64,000 nucleotides of DNA from Apus apus (lineage: Eukaryota > Chordata > Aves > Apodiformes > Apodidae). Positions within the stretch are counted from its first letter, which is position 1; every line of letters starts with the position of its first letter. Under the pieces are notes generated by a model. It searched no databases. It was not told where the DNA came from and saw nothing but the letters and a program-made list of their open reading frames with translations. This document shows, piece after piece, positions 41,301 to 51,247 of the stretch. Position numbers and translations under genes: made by a program. The stretch spans positions 5,012,056 through 5,076,055 of the forward strand of contig NC_067304.1 in assembly GCF_020740795.1 (NCBI RefSeq). The letters are read 5' to 3'.

Positions 41301-44300
41301 AGGCTGCCTGGGTGAGAGCTCTTCTGTTTTGAGGTGCTGCAACCTAGTGGCTGTGGAGAAGACACTTCAGGACGGGTCACAGCCCTGCCAAGCAGGAAAG
41401 CCCCTGCCTGTGTCTTGGAGCTCACCTCCAGTCACCTGCAGCTGCACTGCCATGGTCTCCCCGTAGTGGCCGTTGTGCTTCACTCCACACCAGTACCACC
41501 CTTGGTCTGACTCTGCCACCGAGTCAAAGCTCAGGATAACGGTCCTGTTGTCAGTGTCACAGGTGACGCCGGGCCCTGGCTGCCTCTGGTCTGAAGCAGG
41601 CATGGGTGTGCAGCTGGGGCTGTCCCACTTGCACCAGTACTTCTCGTAGGAGTAGTACTTGCATGGATAATGACAAGTTAAATCGACCCGGGAACCCACT
41701 CGTGCCTCCACTTCCTTCTCTCCTGTCAGTCCAGGCTCTCCTACAGAGGCAAGAAGAACATCAAGGCTGATGTTAGTGGTTTCAGTGGTGAGAATGGTAG
41801 TCAACAGGTAGTGGTGCTGCTAGGGTTGGTGAACCAGGAGACGTGCCTTTCAGAGAAAGTGCCCCTGACATTGCTAAATTAATGGTAAGGTTGCTGCACA
41901 CACATCTCTGGGTGAAAGCTGGGTTTTTTTGCAAGGCTTAAGAAACACTTGCATGAGAAACTTTTGTGAACACTTTCCCATAAAACAAAACCCTTCTGTT
42001 TCTATTTTAAAGCTACTGGGGGGGGATGGGTATTGGCACAATGTTTTGCCTTGTGCAATAGAAGTTCAGAGTTGAACCTCACATCTCTTCCCAAAAAGCC
42101 ACTTTGACTCCTTTGGGGAGCTTAGGAGGTTGTTTGATACCTACTGAGCAGGCAGAGAATTGCTCTTACCATCTATGATCTTCAGCTGAGTTGATGATTG
42201 CTGCTCCTTCACATCATCTGTCATGCACCAGTAATAGCCTTCGTCCTTGCTCTCCAGCTGGTTCAGGATGATGGTGAATGTGTTGTTGTCTGGGCTCTCA
42301 TACATGGCCACTCTTCCTTCGTAAAAAGGTGCCACGTACCCGTCGTCACTTATGATCCATTCACACCTGTTTGGTTTCCACCTGCACCAGTACTTGGTGG
42401 AGGACCTCTTGAGAGAGTTATAATGGCATTCAAAAGTTGCTGAACTTCCTTTTACTCCAATTATTGTGGGCTTTCCTTGAGGAACACTTGTCTCTGGAAA
42501 TGGAAATGAAACGAGTAGTTGTACATGTCTAACCTGCCCACGTGGCACTCCCCAAGAGAGTGTAGATGCTACCCGATCTAACCAATCTGCTTTGGTTAAA
42601 GCAGGGCTCGGTGAAGCTCAGAGGTGCAGATGGTAGGAGACTGTCCTGGCTCTGCTAGGAATTGATCCCAAAGCATCTCTCAACCCCTTATTTTTCCTGA
42701 GTTCCCTGGACAGCTTTTGTCTCTGTGTACTGACATCTCAAGGAGTTTTTTCCCTCTGCTAAGGGAAGGGCAGGTCCTCTCCCTTCTACATCTGTCATGT
42801 TGAGATTTAAGGAATTGAGACTTGAAGAGACAGTTTGCTTGTATCAAACTGGGAAGTAGAATTTGCCTTCTGGAGTTTTGCCTAGTCAGACTTGGGAAGA
42901 GAGCCAGCCTCTGCTGGGAAAGTGAAGTCTTGATACAAGCTTTGTCAGTGGCTGTTCTGACATTACAGAAGTATCTAGATGGGAGGATAGGACAGTAGCA
43001 CTCTGCAATGGGAAGGTAAAGTTCTTGAATAAGGTGAAACTGCTCATGATGCTTCTAAAGAGGAACAGAGGTGAAGGAAAACCCCCCTGGGAATAGCTCA
43101 CTCACCCTCATAGACATGCACGTCCAGTTCCTTCGTCTCTCCGCTTACCCCGTAGGTGCCGAACCCACACAGGTACAAGCCAGAGTCTTCCCAGCCCATC
43201 TGAGTGATCACAACGGTGAACGAGCCTGGATCCTCCTGAAGGCTCAGCAGAACTCGTCCTTCGAAATCCTTATCAACTTTCTTTCCATTATCAACGATGT
43301 CATAGCAGCCTTTTTTCCCCATCTTGCACAGGTATTTCCTTTCGAGTTCAGCATCCTTCCCAAAGTTGCAGGACACGGTCAAGGTGCTGTGCAGCTTCAC
43401 ATAGTAGAGCTCAGCTCCCTCAGGCAGGTGTGGACCTGTGCATGGAGACACAGGTCAGTGCCAGGCTTTTTTGTCTTCTAGCAGAACATTTCTCTACACT
43501 TTGCTATGTCATATCACGTGCAGCTCCTGCTCAGAGCATGATCCACCCAGGTCCCTGCCCAAGAGTGGTCAGCAGCGTCTAAGCAATGTTTGTGACCTTA
43601 AGATGAGGCTATTTAATCTGATTCTTGGGGCATATTTGTGGTCTAAAAAAATCGTTCTGTAAGAGCACAGGGAAAATGAAACCTGCTGTTCGCTGAAAGC
43701 ATGGAGCATCTGGAGCTCTTAGATGCTGGGCAGACTGTCTGAGGAGCCTTATTAAAAAGTGGGGCAGGGAGGAAGTGAAAGCAAAGGAGCTCCAAGACTG
43801 TAATTACCTTCAGAAACTTCCAGATTGACTTTGTGGGAGAGGCCTCTGCCATTGATCCCCACACCACACTGGTAGGTGCCCGTGTCTGCAGCTGCGAGCT
43901 GGGTGATGTTGATCTGGAAGCTTTCTGCATCTGGGTGGTCAATGATGGAGATCCTGCCTTGGTAGCCTGGAGCAACGTAGCCAGTGGTGGAGACAATGGT
44001 CCTGCAGCCCGTGGCTGATTGCCTGCACCAATATTTCCTGTCGTGTCTGTTCACAGTGGTAGGAGGGTAGAAGCACTTCACAATAACTGACCCGTCGAGC
44101 AGACCGTAAACCTGCCGTGGTCCAAACACGGGGCTTGAGACTGCAAGAGGAATGTTGGCTGTAAATGTCAGCTGTGCTGCAGCACCCATGGGGCTGCAGA
44201 GGGGTTGGGAGGGGGCTGTGCAACAGCAGTGGGGTGTGAAAGGCCCCAGAGCAGTGATAGGGTGGTGACATTCCCTGAACCCTGCTCCCCCCTCAGCAAT

Positions 44301-44438
44301 GGCACCTCTGGTCTCAGGCCACCTGCAGAGCCTGTGCCCAGACAGGTGACACTTACTTGCTGCCTTGGGGAGGTATCTGCTGCTTGCAGGTTGAGCTGGG
44401 AAGAAGGCAAGCAGGAAGATCAACGCTAGTAAAGTCAT
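38183..44438 (-). CDS. PIGR: Polymeric immunoglobulin receptor, complete coding region
   Basis: Epithelial type I receptor that carries polymeric IgA/IgM across the cell and is cleaved to secretory component. Exons in order: 44357-44438, 43808-44140, 43106-43435, 42170-42493, 41426-41740, 40131-40311, 39461-39579, 39232-39357, 39042-39100, 38183-38323; 669 residues. Signal peptide about 1-20; V domains near 29-138, 139-248, 249-356 and 357-461; stalk to 521; membrane segment near 530-552; cytoplasmic tail to 669. Domain 1 has VNRHDRKYWCR, as in human PIGR. Domain 4 matches human domain 5 (TCHYPCK, EKYWCKW, GWYWCGVK) and keeps the two extra cysteines (SPSC, VTCD) that correspond to the pair linking IgA. 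The tail keeps SYRTN and ISMSDFE of the basolateral sorting and phosphoserine region. Four domains, with no mammalian domain 2, is the known bird form. An acceptor just before the ATG (44452) implies a non-coding first exon, as in mammals. Confidence 0.96.
39042..39100 (-). CDS. PIGR: PIGR cytoplasmic exon
   Basis: EFITTGATPGNTAETKKAKR, matching human EEFVATTES...KKAKR. Ends in phase 0 with donor GTAAGA. Confidence 0.9.
39232..39357 (-). CDS. PIGR: PIGR cytoplasmic exon with sorting signal
   Basis: DLVSVGSYRTNISMSDFE and ...SQETQLGGD, matching the human VSIRSYRTDISMSDFE block. Confidence 0.95.
39461..39579 (-). CDS. PIGR: PIGR membrane-segment exon
   Basis: SGESHDPN, then hydrophobic TVALIVGPVGAVLLVLATAF and the basic stop-transfer KYRQLKRS. 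Confidence 0.95.
40131..40311 (-). CDS. PIGR: PIGR stalk exon with hexapeptide repeat
   Basis: Starts GSGADRSLDLLDVDK, then four PSHAEP units and an acidic Ser-rich end ASSDAGEQSAASSG. This is the juxtamembrane region in which secretory component is cut. Phase 1 in, phase 2 out, which fits the next exon. Confidence 0.88.
40198..40269 (-). repeat. 18-bp tandem repeat inside PIGR coding exon
   Basis: Four copies of an 18-base unit, nearly identical, each encoding PSHAEP. On the plus strand each unit carries a run of five or six G. Confidence 0.92.
40375..40680 (+). repeat. CR1 LINE fragment in a PIGR intron
   Basis: Sense CR1 body: GGAGAAAGTCCAGAGGAGGG, CTATGAGGACAAGCTGAGAG, GGAGATTTAGCTCAGACATT and TTAGGAAGAAATTCTTTGCT; it stops at GCTGCCCAG without the CR1 tail. 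It lies antisense to PIGR, 64 bases from the stalk-exon acceptor. Confidence 0.9.
41426..41740 (-). CDS. PIGR: PIGR V domain 4 exon (mammalian domain 5 type)
   Basis: Begins GEPGLTGEKEVEARVG; has TCHYPCKYYSYEKYWCKW and GWYWCGVKHNGHYGE. Phase 1 at both ends. Confidence 0.96.
42170..42493 (-). CDS. PIGR: PIGR V domain 3 exon
   Basis: Begins ETSVPQGKPTII; has TKYWCRWKPNRC and DEGYYWCMTDD. Phase 1 at both ends. Confidence 0.95.
43106..43435 (-). CDS. PIGR: PIGR V domain 2 exon
   Basis: Begins GPHLPEGAELYYVK; Cys in TVSCNFG and DSGLYLCGFG. Phase 1 at both ends. Confidence 0.95.
43808..44140 (-). CDS. PIGR: PIGR V domain 1 exon
   Basis: Begins SSPVFGPRQVYG; has FYPPTTVNRHDRKYWCR and the second Cys in DTGTYQCGVG. 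Enters and leaves in phase 1. Confidence 0.96.
44357..44438 (-). CDS. PIGR: PIGR coding exon 1, signal peptide
   Basis: MTLLALIFLLAFFPAQPASS and following residues; donor GTAAGT leaves one base. A TTTTCCAG acceptor 14 bases before the ATG shows that an upstream non-coding exon is spliced in. Confidence 0.88.
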
Positions 44439-47400
44439 TTTTCTTGCATTCGCTGGAAAAGGCACAGAAATTGGTGAATATTCACACTTGCAAAACGGCT
44501 ACATTAACTTTTCGAGTCATCTAATAATCCTCATGCCTGGAGGATTGTGGCTACTCGAGCTAGGGACAAACAAATGAGAAAAAGGGTAATATTTTCACTT
44601 CTACTTCTCTCTTTTCCTTGGCCAGCTGCAGGTAGATACGAGATGCAGGGCTTTGCCCCTCACCCCTTCAAGCATCAGACTTCAACCCTGTCCCACCTGG
44701 ACATCCACCCCAACCTCCTGCACCAAAACTAACCCTTGGCCAGGGCTTGATGATGGCTATTGAGGAATGACAAACCAAACTACCTGTCTTTTAATGTGCC
44801 CATAGTTTTCAGGATTAATATTTCAGACCTTCCCCTCCTGTTGGACCAAATGACATCTCGGGGGGTGCTGAGGCTCTTGACTCCCTGAGCTGTTTTCCTT
44901 GGCCTGGGCTGAGCCAGGTTGGACACTGTGGGTGTCACGGAGGGAATGTGCACTTCCTGAGCATGGCTGTTGATCTACCAGCCCATTCCAACATCTTGAG
45001 GAGATGGCAGGTGCCAAGAAAGTCTTTACAAACATTTAGAGGAATTTGATTTCAGGGTGTCAAGTGACACAATTTTATGAAGGGTAATTCCCGGTAGAAG
45101 GAAAATGAGTTTATTTCCGTGTGAAGATGAAAGGTGCTCTGTTGGGCTTTCTTCCTTGTATTGCAATTTCTAATTGTTCAGTGGTCACTTGTCTATGGCT
45201 AATAATTAACTCACTGAGCCTGAAAAATGCTCTTTCATACACATCACAGAAGTAGCCAGCAAGACAAACACCCCAGATTCTGCAGAAAGCAAACAGTAGG
45301 GCACAAAAAGGGCCTTGATATTTGCCCCTTGCTCACGGCAGCTCCTCTGGTTGATGGTCACCTTCCTGGCCCCCGCCCCATGCTCTGCAGGACAAGCAGG
45401 ATCCCAGCTCAGCTTTCCCCTTCTTGGCAAAATTTGAATTTTGAATCTGTTATTCTGATTCCTTCCAGACTGGGTACTTCAGGTACTGGCAGCGTTTTGT
45501 CAGGCAGGGAAAGGTTACCAAGACCTCTTTTGGAGCAAAGGTCTAGCAGAAGACACGGGCCAAAGTGGTGGTGTCAGGGGCTTCATGTGCATGCTAGAGC
45601 AGGAATGAATTTTTGCATCTCTGAGGACACGTGTGGTTTGTGTCTGCACAAGAACCACGGTTCCTGTGTGCTCACATGGCAACTTCTGCAGCTCTTGTCC
45701 TGTTATCTCAGATGCTGCTCAAACCTTCCCCCACTCCCTGGAATGGAGAGAACTCCCATGTACAGCAAGTCTGAGCAAGCACAGCTGCTGCTTACGTAAA
45801 GATCTGCTGTACTTCCATGCTGATCCACTGAGCAGGACGGCTGGAAACCCCCTGCCCTGCTGCCTGTGCTGGGCTGCACTCCAGCAGTGACACTTCCCAG
45901 CCCCAAGAAATGGTGCAAATGAGCTTTGCTGGTCATTCTGCCACGAGCAAGCGCCGTTTGAGATGCTGGAGGAGAATTTCATCAAACTATTGGTAAAAGA
46001 GCTCTGGTTGCTCCCTGCTTTCAAAGAACAATCGCTGCTGGATTTGCTCTTTCTAGTCAGAGCATGAGGTTTAAGCCTCAGAGCTCCAGGGAAGAGAAAA
46101 GGCTGCCAAGCTCATGTGAAAGGGAGTGCAAGTAAGTGCCTGTGCAAGTGATTTGTGTTCGTGGTTCTGCAGGTGGAGGGGGAGATGGAAGGAGAGAGGA
46201 GATGGGACAGCAGAGGTTTGCAGGGGGCTGTAGAAGAGGCTTGAAACCAGAGGACAATGCCATGTGTACTGAGTCCAGAGCAGTCAGACAGCAACCTGCA
46301 GGTATGTGTGCCTGGTGTGTGCAAGGTCCCTGGGGCAGCAGGGCTCATGTTTAGACTATTACCGGCCAGGGGCTGGGGCTGAACTCCTTTTTTCTTTGGT
46401 TTTCTATCAGCTACAACTCAAGTCTTGCTTTTGTGTATTTGCTTTCATTTTGCATGGTCAAAGGGGCTTTGAAGGTTTTGGAGCCCAAAATCAGTATTAC
46501 AGCTGAATTCAGGAGATGGGCCAAGCTCTCTGTTCTTACCCCAGGCCTCTGGACAGCAATGTCCCCAAGCTCAGGGCCATGGTGCTGTCCTGTCAGGACG
46601 CTGTGCCCAGGGGTGCTGGTGCTCTCTGGCTGTTTGTGGTTGTGCTGGTGTGTGTACAGTGCAACTGGGAGGTCAAAGAGTCACCTCGTACACAACCGGA
46701 GCAGGAGAGGCTAATCATTAGCAAGGTTAATGCTAACAAATGAAATCATTTAGTTGCAATATGCTTTGAAACAGAAGATAGAGCCATTGCCAGGCAAATG
46801 GCATTAACTTTCTCCTAGCTGCCCATTTTGCCATGTTTGTGACCATGAACTTGGGAACTGCTGCTGAAACCACCACCAAGGGCAACCCAGTGCAGGAGAA
46901 AGCTGGGAAGTGTCCAAGCATTAATTAATTCCAAATATGTATCTATACCATAATGACAGATAAAACTCATGACAACTTGTAACATGTTTCCATAATTTGG
47001 ATTTTGTGGCAAAGACATTTTGATGCTGGGTGTAAAGCTCCGAGGGTCAGGCATGGACATGTCTTTAGTGTCTCTGTCCAGAGAAAGCAGTTCATGGTTC
47101 TTTCATGGGGCAGTGGGAGGTTTGTTGGGAGTGGCACGAGACTTCCCTGGATCCACCAGTGCTGAAAACACTGTGGAACTGTCTGGGTTGGGAAAACCAC
47201 CTTTGTCTCCAGCACTGTCCTGTGCCAAGACTTTGAAATAGTGTGTTGATGTTTCCAGCCAAAAGTGCTGTCAGATCAGGTGAGCTCTCCTAAATATTAT
47301 TTATGAGAAGACCTTCTTTGGGTGTCTGTGGTGTTCCTGTGAATCTCTCCATCCTCAGGAAGGATAACAACATTTATAATGATTTGGAGGGGGTCAGGAC

Positions 47401-47745
47401 CTGACCCCTGAGCTATGCAAACCCAAGCAAGCAGCTGCTCTCACTGGGTAAGAGGTACCAGGGTTCAGTTCCCAAATTCTGCTGACTCAGCCAGAGGGTT
47501 GAGCCCCGAGAAAGAGGGATGATCCCAACACAGCCTGCCAGGGAACAGCCCAGTGCAATCCATTAGCCATTAACTATTGCTCTTCATAATGACCAGTGTC
47601 AAGGACAGGCTATGGGGTCACCAAAATATGAAGGTTTAGTTGCCACATTTGTAATTCCAGCCTAGGATTCCTCCTGCTCTGTAGAACATTTACTGCTATT
47701 CAAACATATGAGAAACAATAACATGTAGAATGGAGTAAATACTTT

Positions 47746-47758
47746 CCCCCCCCCCCCT
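47746..47758 (+). repeat. Poly(C) run
   Basis: Uninterrupted C run of about a dozen bases. Confidence 0.75.
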
Positions 47759-48696
47759 TCAAATCCTTTTAAAGCAAGACCCAGGACACCAGGAGTGAGC
47801 TGTGCAGATGCAGACTGCTGTTGGCACAGGCCTTGCTGAGGAGGGACTGGGACATGTGCAGGGTGATTTCTGGAGGTGCTGAAGGCTCATGTGCCAGAAG
47901 AAGGGCACAGGAGCAGCCTTCTTGCTGCCCAGGGCTGTTGCTATCTGCATCTTTATGCTGTCCATCAAGATCACTGTATAGATGGCTTTACTGGGAGTTT
48001 TATTTGCTGTAGTGGGATGGGGAAAAGCCACCAATCCACTTCATTTTCATGGAGTTACAAGCAATCAGTTTTAAGATAAAAGATCAAGCTGACCTAAACA
48101 CACACAGAGAAGAAGCATTTCAGGTTCCAAACTGGTACCTCCTTTACAATATGGAAAGAATAAATAAGAGATGTTAATTTGTGATGTAGTGAGCAGAAAC
48201 AGCCAGGCAGATCTTACTAAAGATGCTCAGGATTTACTAAGAAATTAGCAGTTTTAGGAATTTCTGCAGTACTTGTGACCCTCCTAGTTAAGCATGCATG
48301 ACAGTGCCAGTTAAACACTGTCCTGTATGAGGAATATATTCTGAAAAAAAAGGAAAACAACCAGATAACCCGCATGGCAGTGTCTGAAATTCCTGCTGAG
48401 ATTGTGCTGCTGGCCTAACTTTGCTCCTTTTGAGTCTTAGATGTACAACACACCAACTTGTGACCGTATTTTGTGTTCCTTTAAGGTGTTAGACACCCCG
48501 AGCACCAACCTTTCACTTTTCAGTTAATAGTGTCATGGCTCACTTGTTTCTTACTTTTTTTTTTTCCTTGCCTCTTGGGTTGTAAAGTGAAACCAACTTC
48601 AACACTATCAAACTACTAGTCTAGTTCAATACTACCCATATTGCAAGGAACAGGAACTTGCTGTGATTCAAAAGCACTTGTACCTGTCCCATGGCA

Positions 48697-48717
48697 ATGG
48701 ATGGATGGATGGATGGT
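48697..48717 (+). repeat. (ATGG)n microsatellite
   Basis: Four to five ATGG units. Confidence 0.85.
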
Positions 48718-49179
48718 GCCTGTATCATTAGCAACAGCACAATTGCTATAACGAGCTGGTATTTCTCTGTACTTCAGATGAATGTATTAAAAGTCCTATG
48801 AGAACATTTCCTTTGCAGAGTAAGAATCTGGTGTGCAGAAACCCACCCCTGTGCTGTTGGTCTAAATGTGCAAGGAGTTTGCAGCTTTCTTTTGCTTTAG
48901 GGCACCATGTACACCCCATTTATTTATGCTTCGGTATCTCTTTATCTGCCCTCCAACTGTACAAACCTGGCAGCTTTTCAGAGCTTGTTTAGGACATCAT
49001 CACCCCAATTCTCTTAAATTTCAAAATCTGCATCCTGGTAATTATCTCTGTGTTGTGATTCAAAAGACTGATGGTCATAGACTGAGTTGCAACAGTTTAG
49101 ATCACTGCAGGAATATTTACTAACATTTGCTATTTCCTATGTTAAAACTTCATGCAAATACTGTATTGATAATTAACCC

Positions 49180-49203
49180 TTTGTTTTGTTTTGTTTTGTT
49201 TTC
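49180..49203 (+). repeat. (TTTTG)n simple repeat
   Basis: Four TTTTG units followed by CCCC. Confidence 0.8.
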
Positions 49204-50985
49204 CCCAGAAACAGATAAAAAAAATCTACCACAGAGAAGAAAACCTAAATATCATAAGCTTGACCCTCTGCTCTGGCCTTCTTTTAAAGAAACCCACCTC
49301 CCCCCCAGCAGGACCTGCACACCTGTTCCCTGCTGCTTCAGAACTGCTGCTTCCCATTACACAAGTGTGAAGAAGAGCCCTTCAAATTGTCTCAATATTC
49401 CTGTTCCTCTCGTTGCCCAGGTAAAAGCATAAAAGGTTTCCCATTTCAGAAAGGCAGTGAAGCAGCATTACTTACACTCCGAGTTACTTCTGCAGACTGT
49501 TTTGTGCTTCTTGCTTTTTCTTGTAGACTCGGCTGTAGCTGGGTTGCTGGTGTCTGGGTGACCCACCCCCAGGACCTCTCTGTGTCCTGCCTCCCTGCCA
49601 CAGCTGGTCACCAGGCTCTGGCAGTGCCAGGCTCTCTTAAATACTCCTGTACCTCTAGCCCTGCATTTCCACCTGTTGTGCCTTAAAGGAATAGCATCCA
49701 AAAGCTCTGGCAGGTGAGCACCGCCCCGGGGCAGCCAGTGCCCATCCCAGCCCTGCTCGATCTGAGGGTGCCCTCTGTTCTTTACCTCCTGATTACACCT
49801 TCCTGTTGCACAACAGCCACCCTAAGGGTGGGCTCCAGGACATGGTCCTGAATATCCTGGATATCTCTGCCTCCTTTAGGAAGGAGCCTGGTGGCTCCTT
49901 GAGGTAGGGTCCGTGGAAGGTCTTCTGCTGGGAGCAGGGTACCTGTGGGAAGCTTTCTGCATGGCCAGGACCCAGACAGCCAGGGCAGCTGGGGTTCCTT
50001 GTGGTGAAGATGGCTCCTCCACCTGGCACAAAGACACTGGGGAGCCTTATGGGGTGTGAGTCCAAGCACATGAGGGTTCTGTCCCCTCTCCAGCCAACCT
50101 CATCCTCTTCTGGAGCTGCAATACCACCCCTGAGTCCTGGCTGCTCTTGGCATTACTTTGTATTTTGTGATTTTTTTTCTTTTTGTGCTTGCTTGGCCAC
50201 AGCAGGCCCAGGGGTGTTTGCTTTCCTACACCTTCTGCTCTCCCCAGCACCCCTCCACTGGCTTTGTCTCCATCCTGTGGTTTCTTGGAGATGTGTTTTG
50301 GGGAGCTGGGGCTTGAGGGAGATGGAGGAAGTCCTGGCAGAAACCAGCCACGGGGACCTGCTCGTACATCTTGGGGGGGAAGGGGGCATGGGGGGAGAGG
50401 GAGGTCAATCCAAGGTGGTTGAACAGTTTCTTTAACCAAGCCACTGTCTTCTCCCTTAAGGTTTCTGATAAAACTGATCCATTGCCTCATGCAAATATAT
50501 TTACTCTTCTTAACAGAGGAGGAAGCATCTTCCTGCCAAGTCACAGGCTCCAAAGCACTTTGGCATCTCCAGAAAACAAACAACCCTGAGCTTGCTTTCT
50601 TTTTCAGGCCAAAGCCCAGTTTGCAGCACGGTGTGCAAGCTGAGCACAGGAACCAGAGCTGCTGGTTGGGTCTGGGCTATGTTTGGGCTGAAATGATTTG
50701 ATTTTGAAGGTGTGGATAGTTCTGCAGAAGAGAAAAGGTGGGAAATACTGCTGCAGAATTTGGGTGCATTTATAAACTGAAGTCAGATGTGGTTTATGTG
50801 TTGCAAAATGACCTAATGGATTAAGATGAAAAAAAAAATCAGAAAAATCCTAATTTTTTGCAGTACACTTAGCCAGGAGGGTCTGTCCTTCCCACATCCC
50901 CTCCCCAGTTTTACCTTCCCCTGGGGCTGCCTCTGCAGGACATGGAAAGGGCTGCACACAAATAGCTCGATTACGAAGGGGTTAT

Positions 50986-50991
50986 TTTATT
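50986..50991 (-). terminator. AATAAA poly(A) signal, likely FCAMR-like gene
   Basis: Minus-strand AATAAA in GAGAATAAAATAACC, about 180 bases after the stop of the candidate last exon. Confidence 0.55.
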
Positions 50992-51171
50992 CTCTTGCAC
51001 AAACCACAGAGCCAGTGGCACTTGGGCAGCCCGCAGGGAAGTGACTCGTGCAGGGACACTCAGCTTTGGGGCAGGGCAGTGAGCAGAGCAGCCAGGGACA
51101 CCAGTGCTTGGCAGTTTGTAGCTGTGCCTCAGTTTTCCATAGAGAAACTTCCAAGCAGACGTGTCCAGGAG

Positions 51172-51247
51172 CTATGAGGGAAGGGGGCTCTGCCTCAAGT
51201 CTTCATCAGTCACCTTGGAAGGTAGTTTATCTTCCCCTGTGGAGTTC
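51172..51247 (-). CDS. Candidate FCAMR-like last coding exon
   Basis: After a TTTTTTACAG acceptor it reads NSTGEDKLPSKVTDEDLRQS and PLPS, then TAG, followed by a plausible 3' UTR with AATAAA at 50986-50991. Joined straight to the membrane exon it would instead end early as TPQGKINYLPR. Confidence 0.45.

Larger units (their letters stand above)
44453..50960. other. PIGR upstream interval, no gene seen
   Basis: Holds the PIGR promoter and a non-coding first exon that I cannot place by eye. Simple repeats are present (ATGG at 48697-48717, a C run at 47746-47758, TTTTG near 49180-49202). No V-domain exon (YWC pattern) is seen on either strand. Confidence 0.55.
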
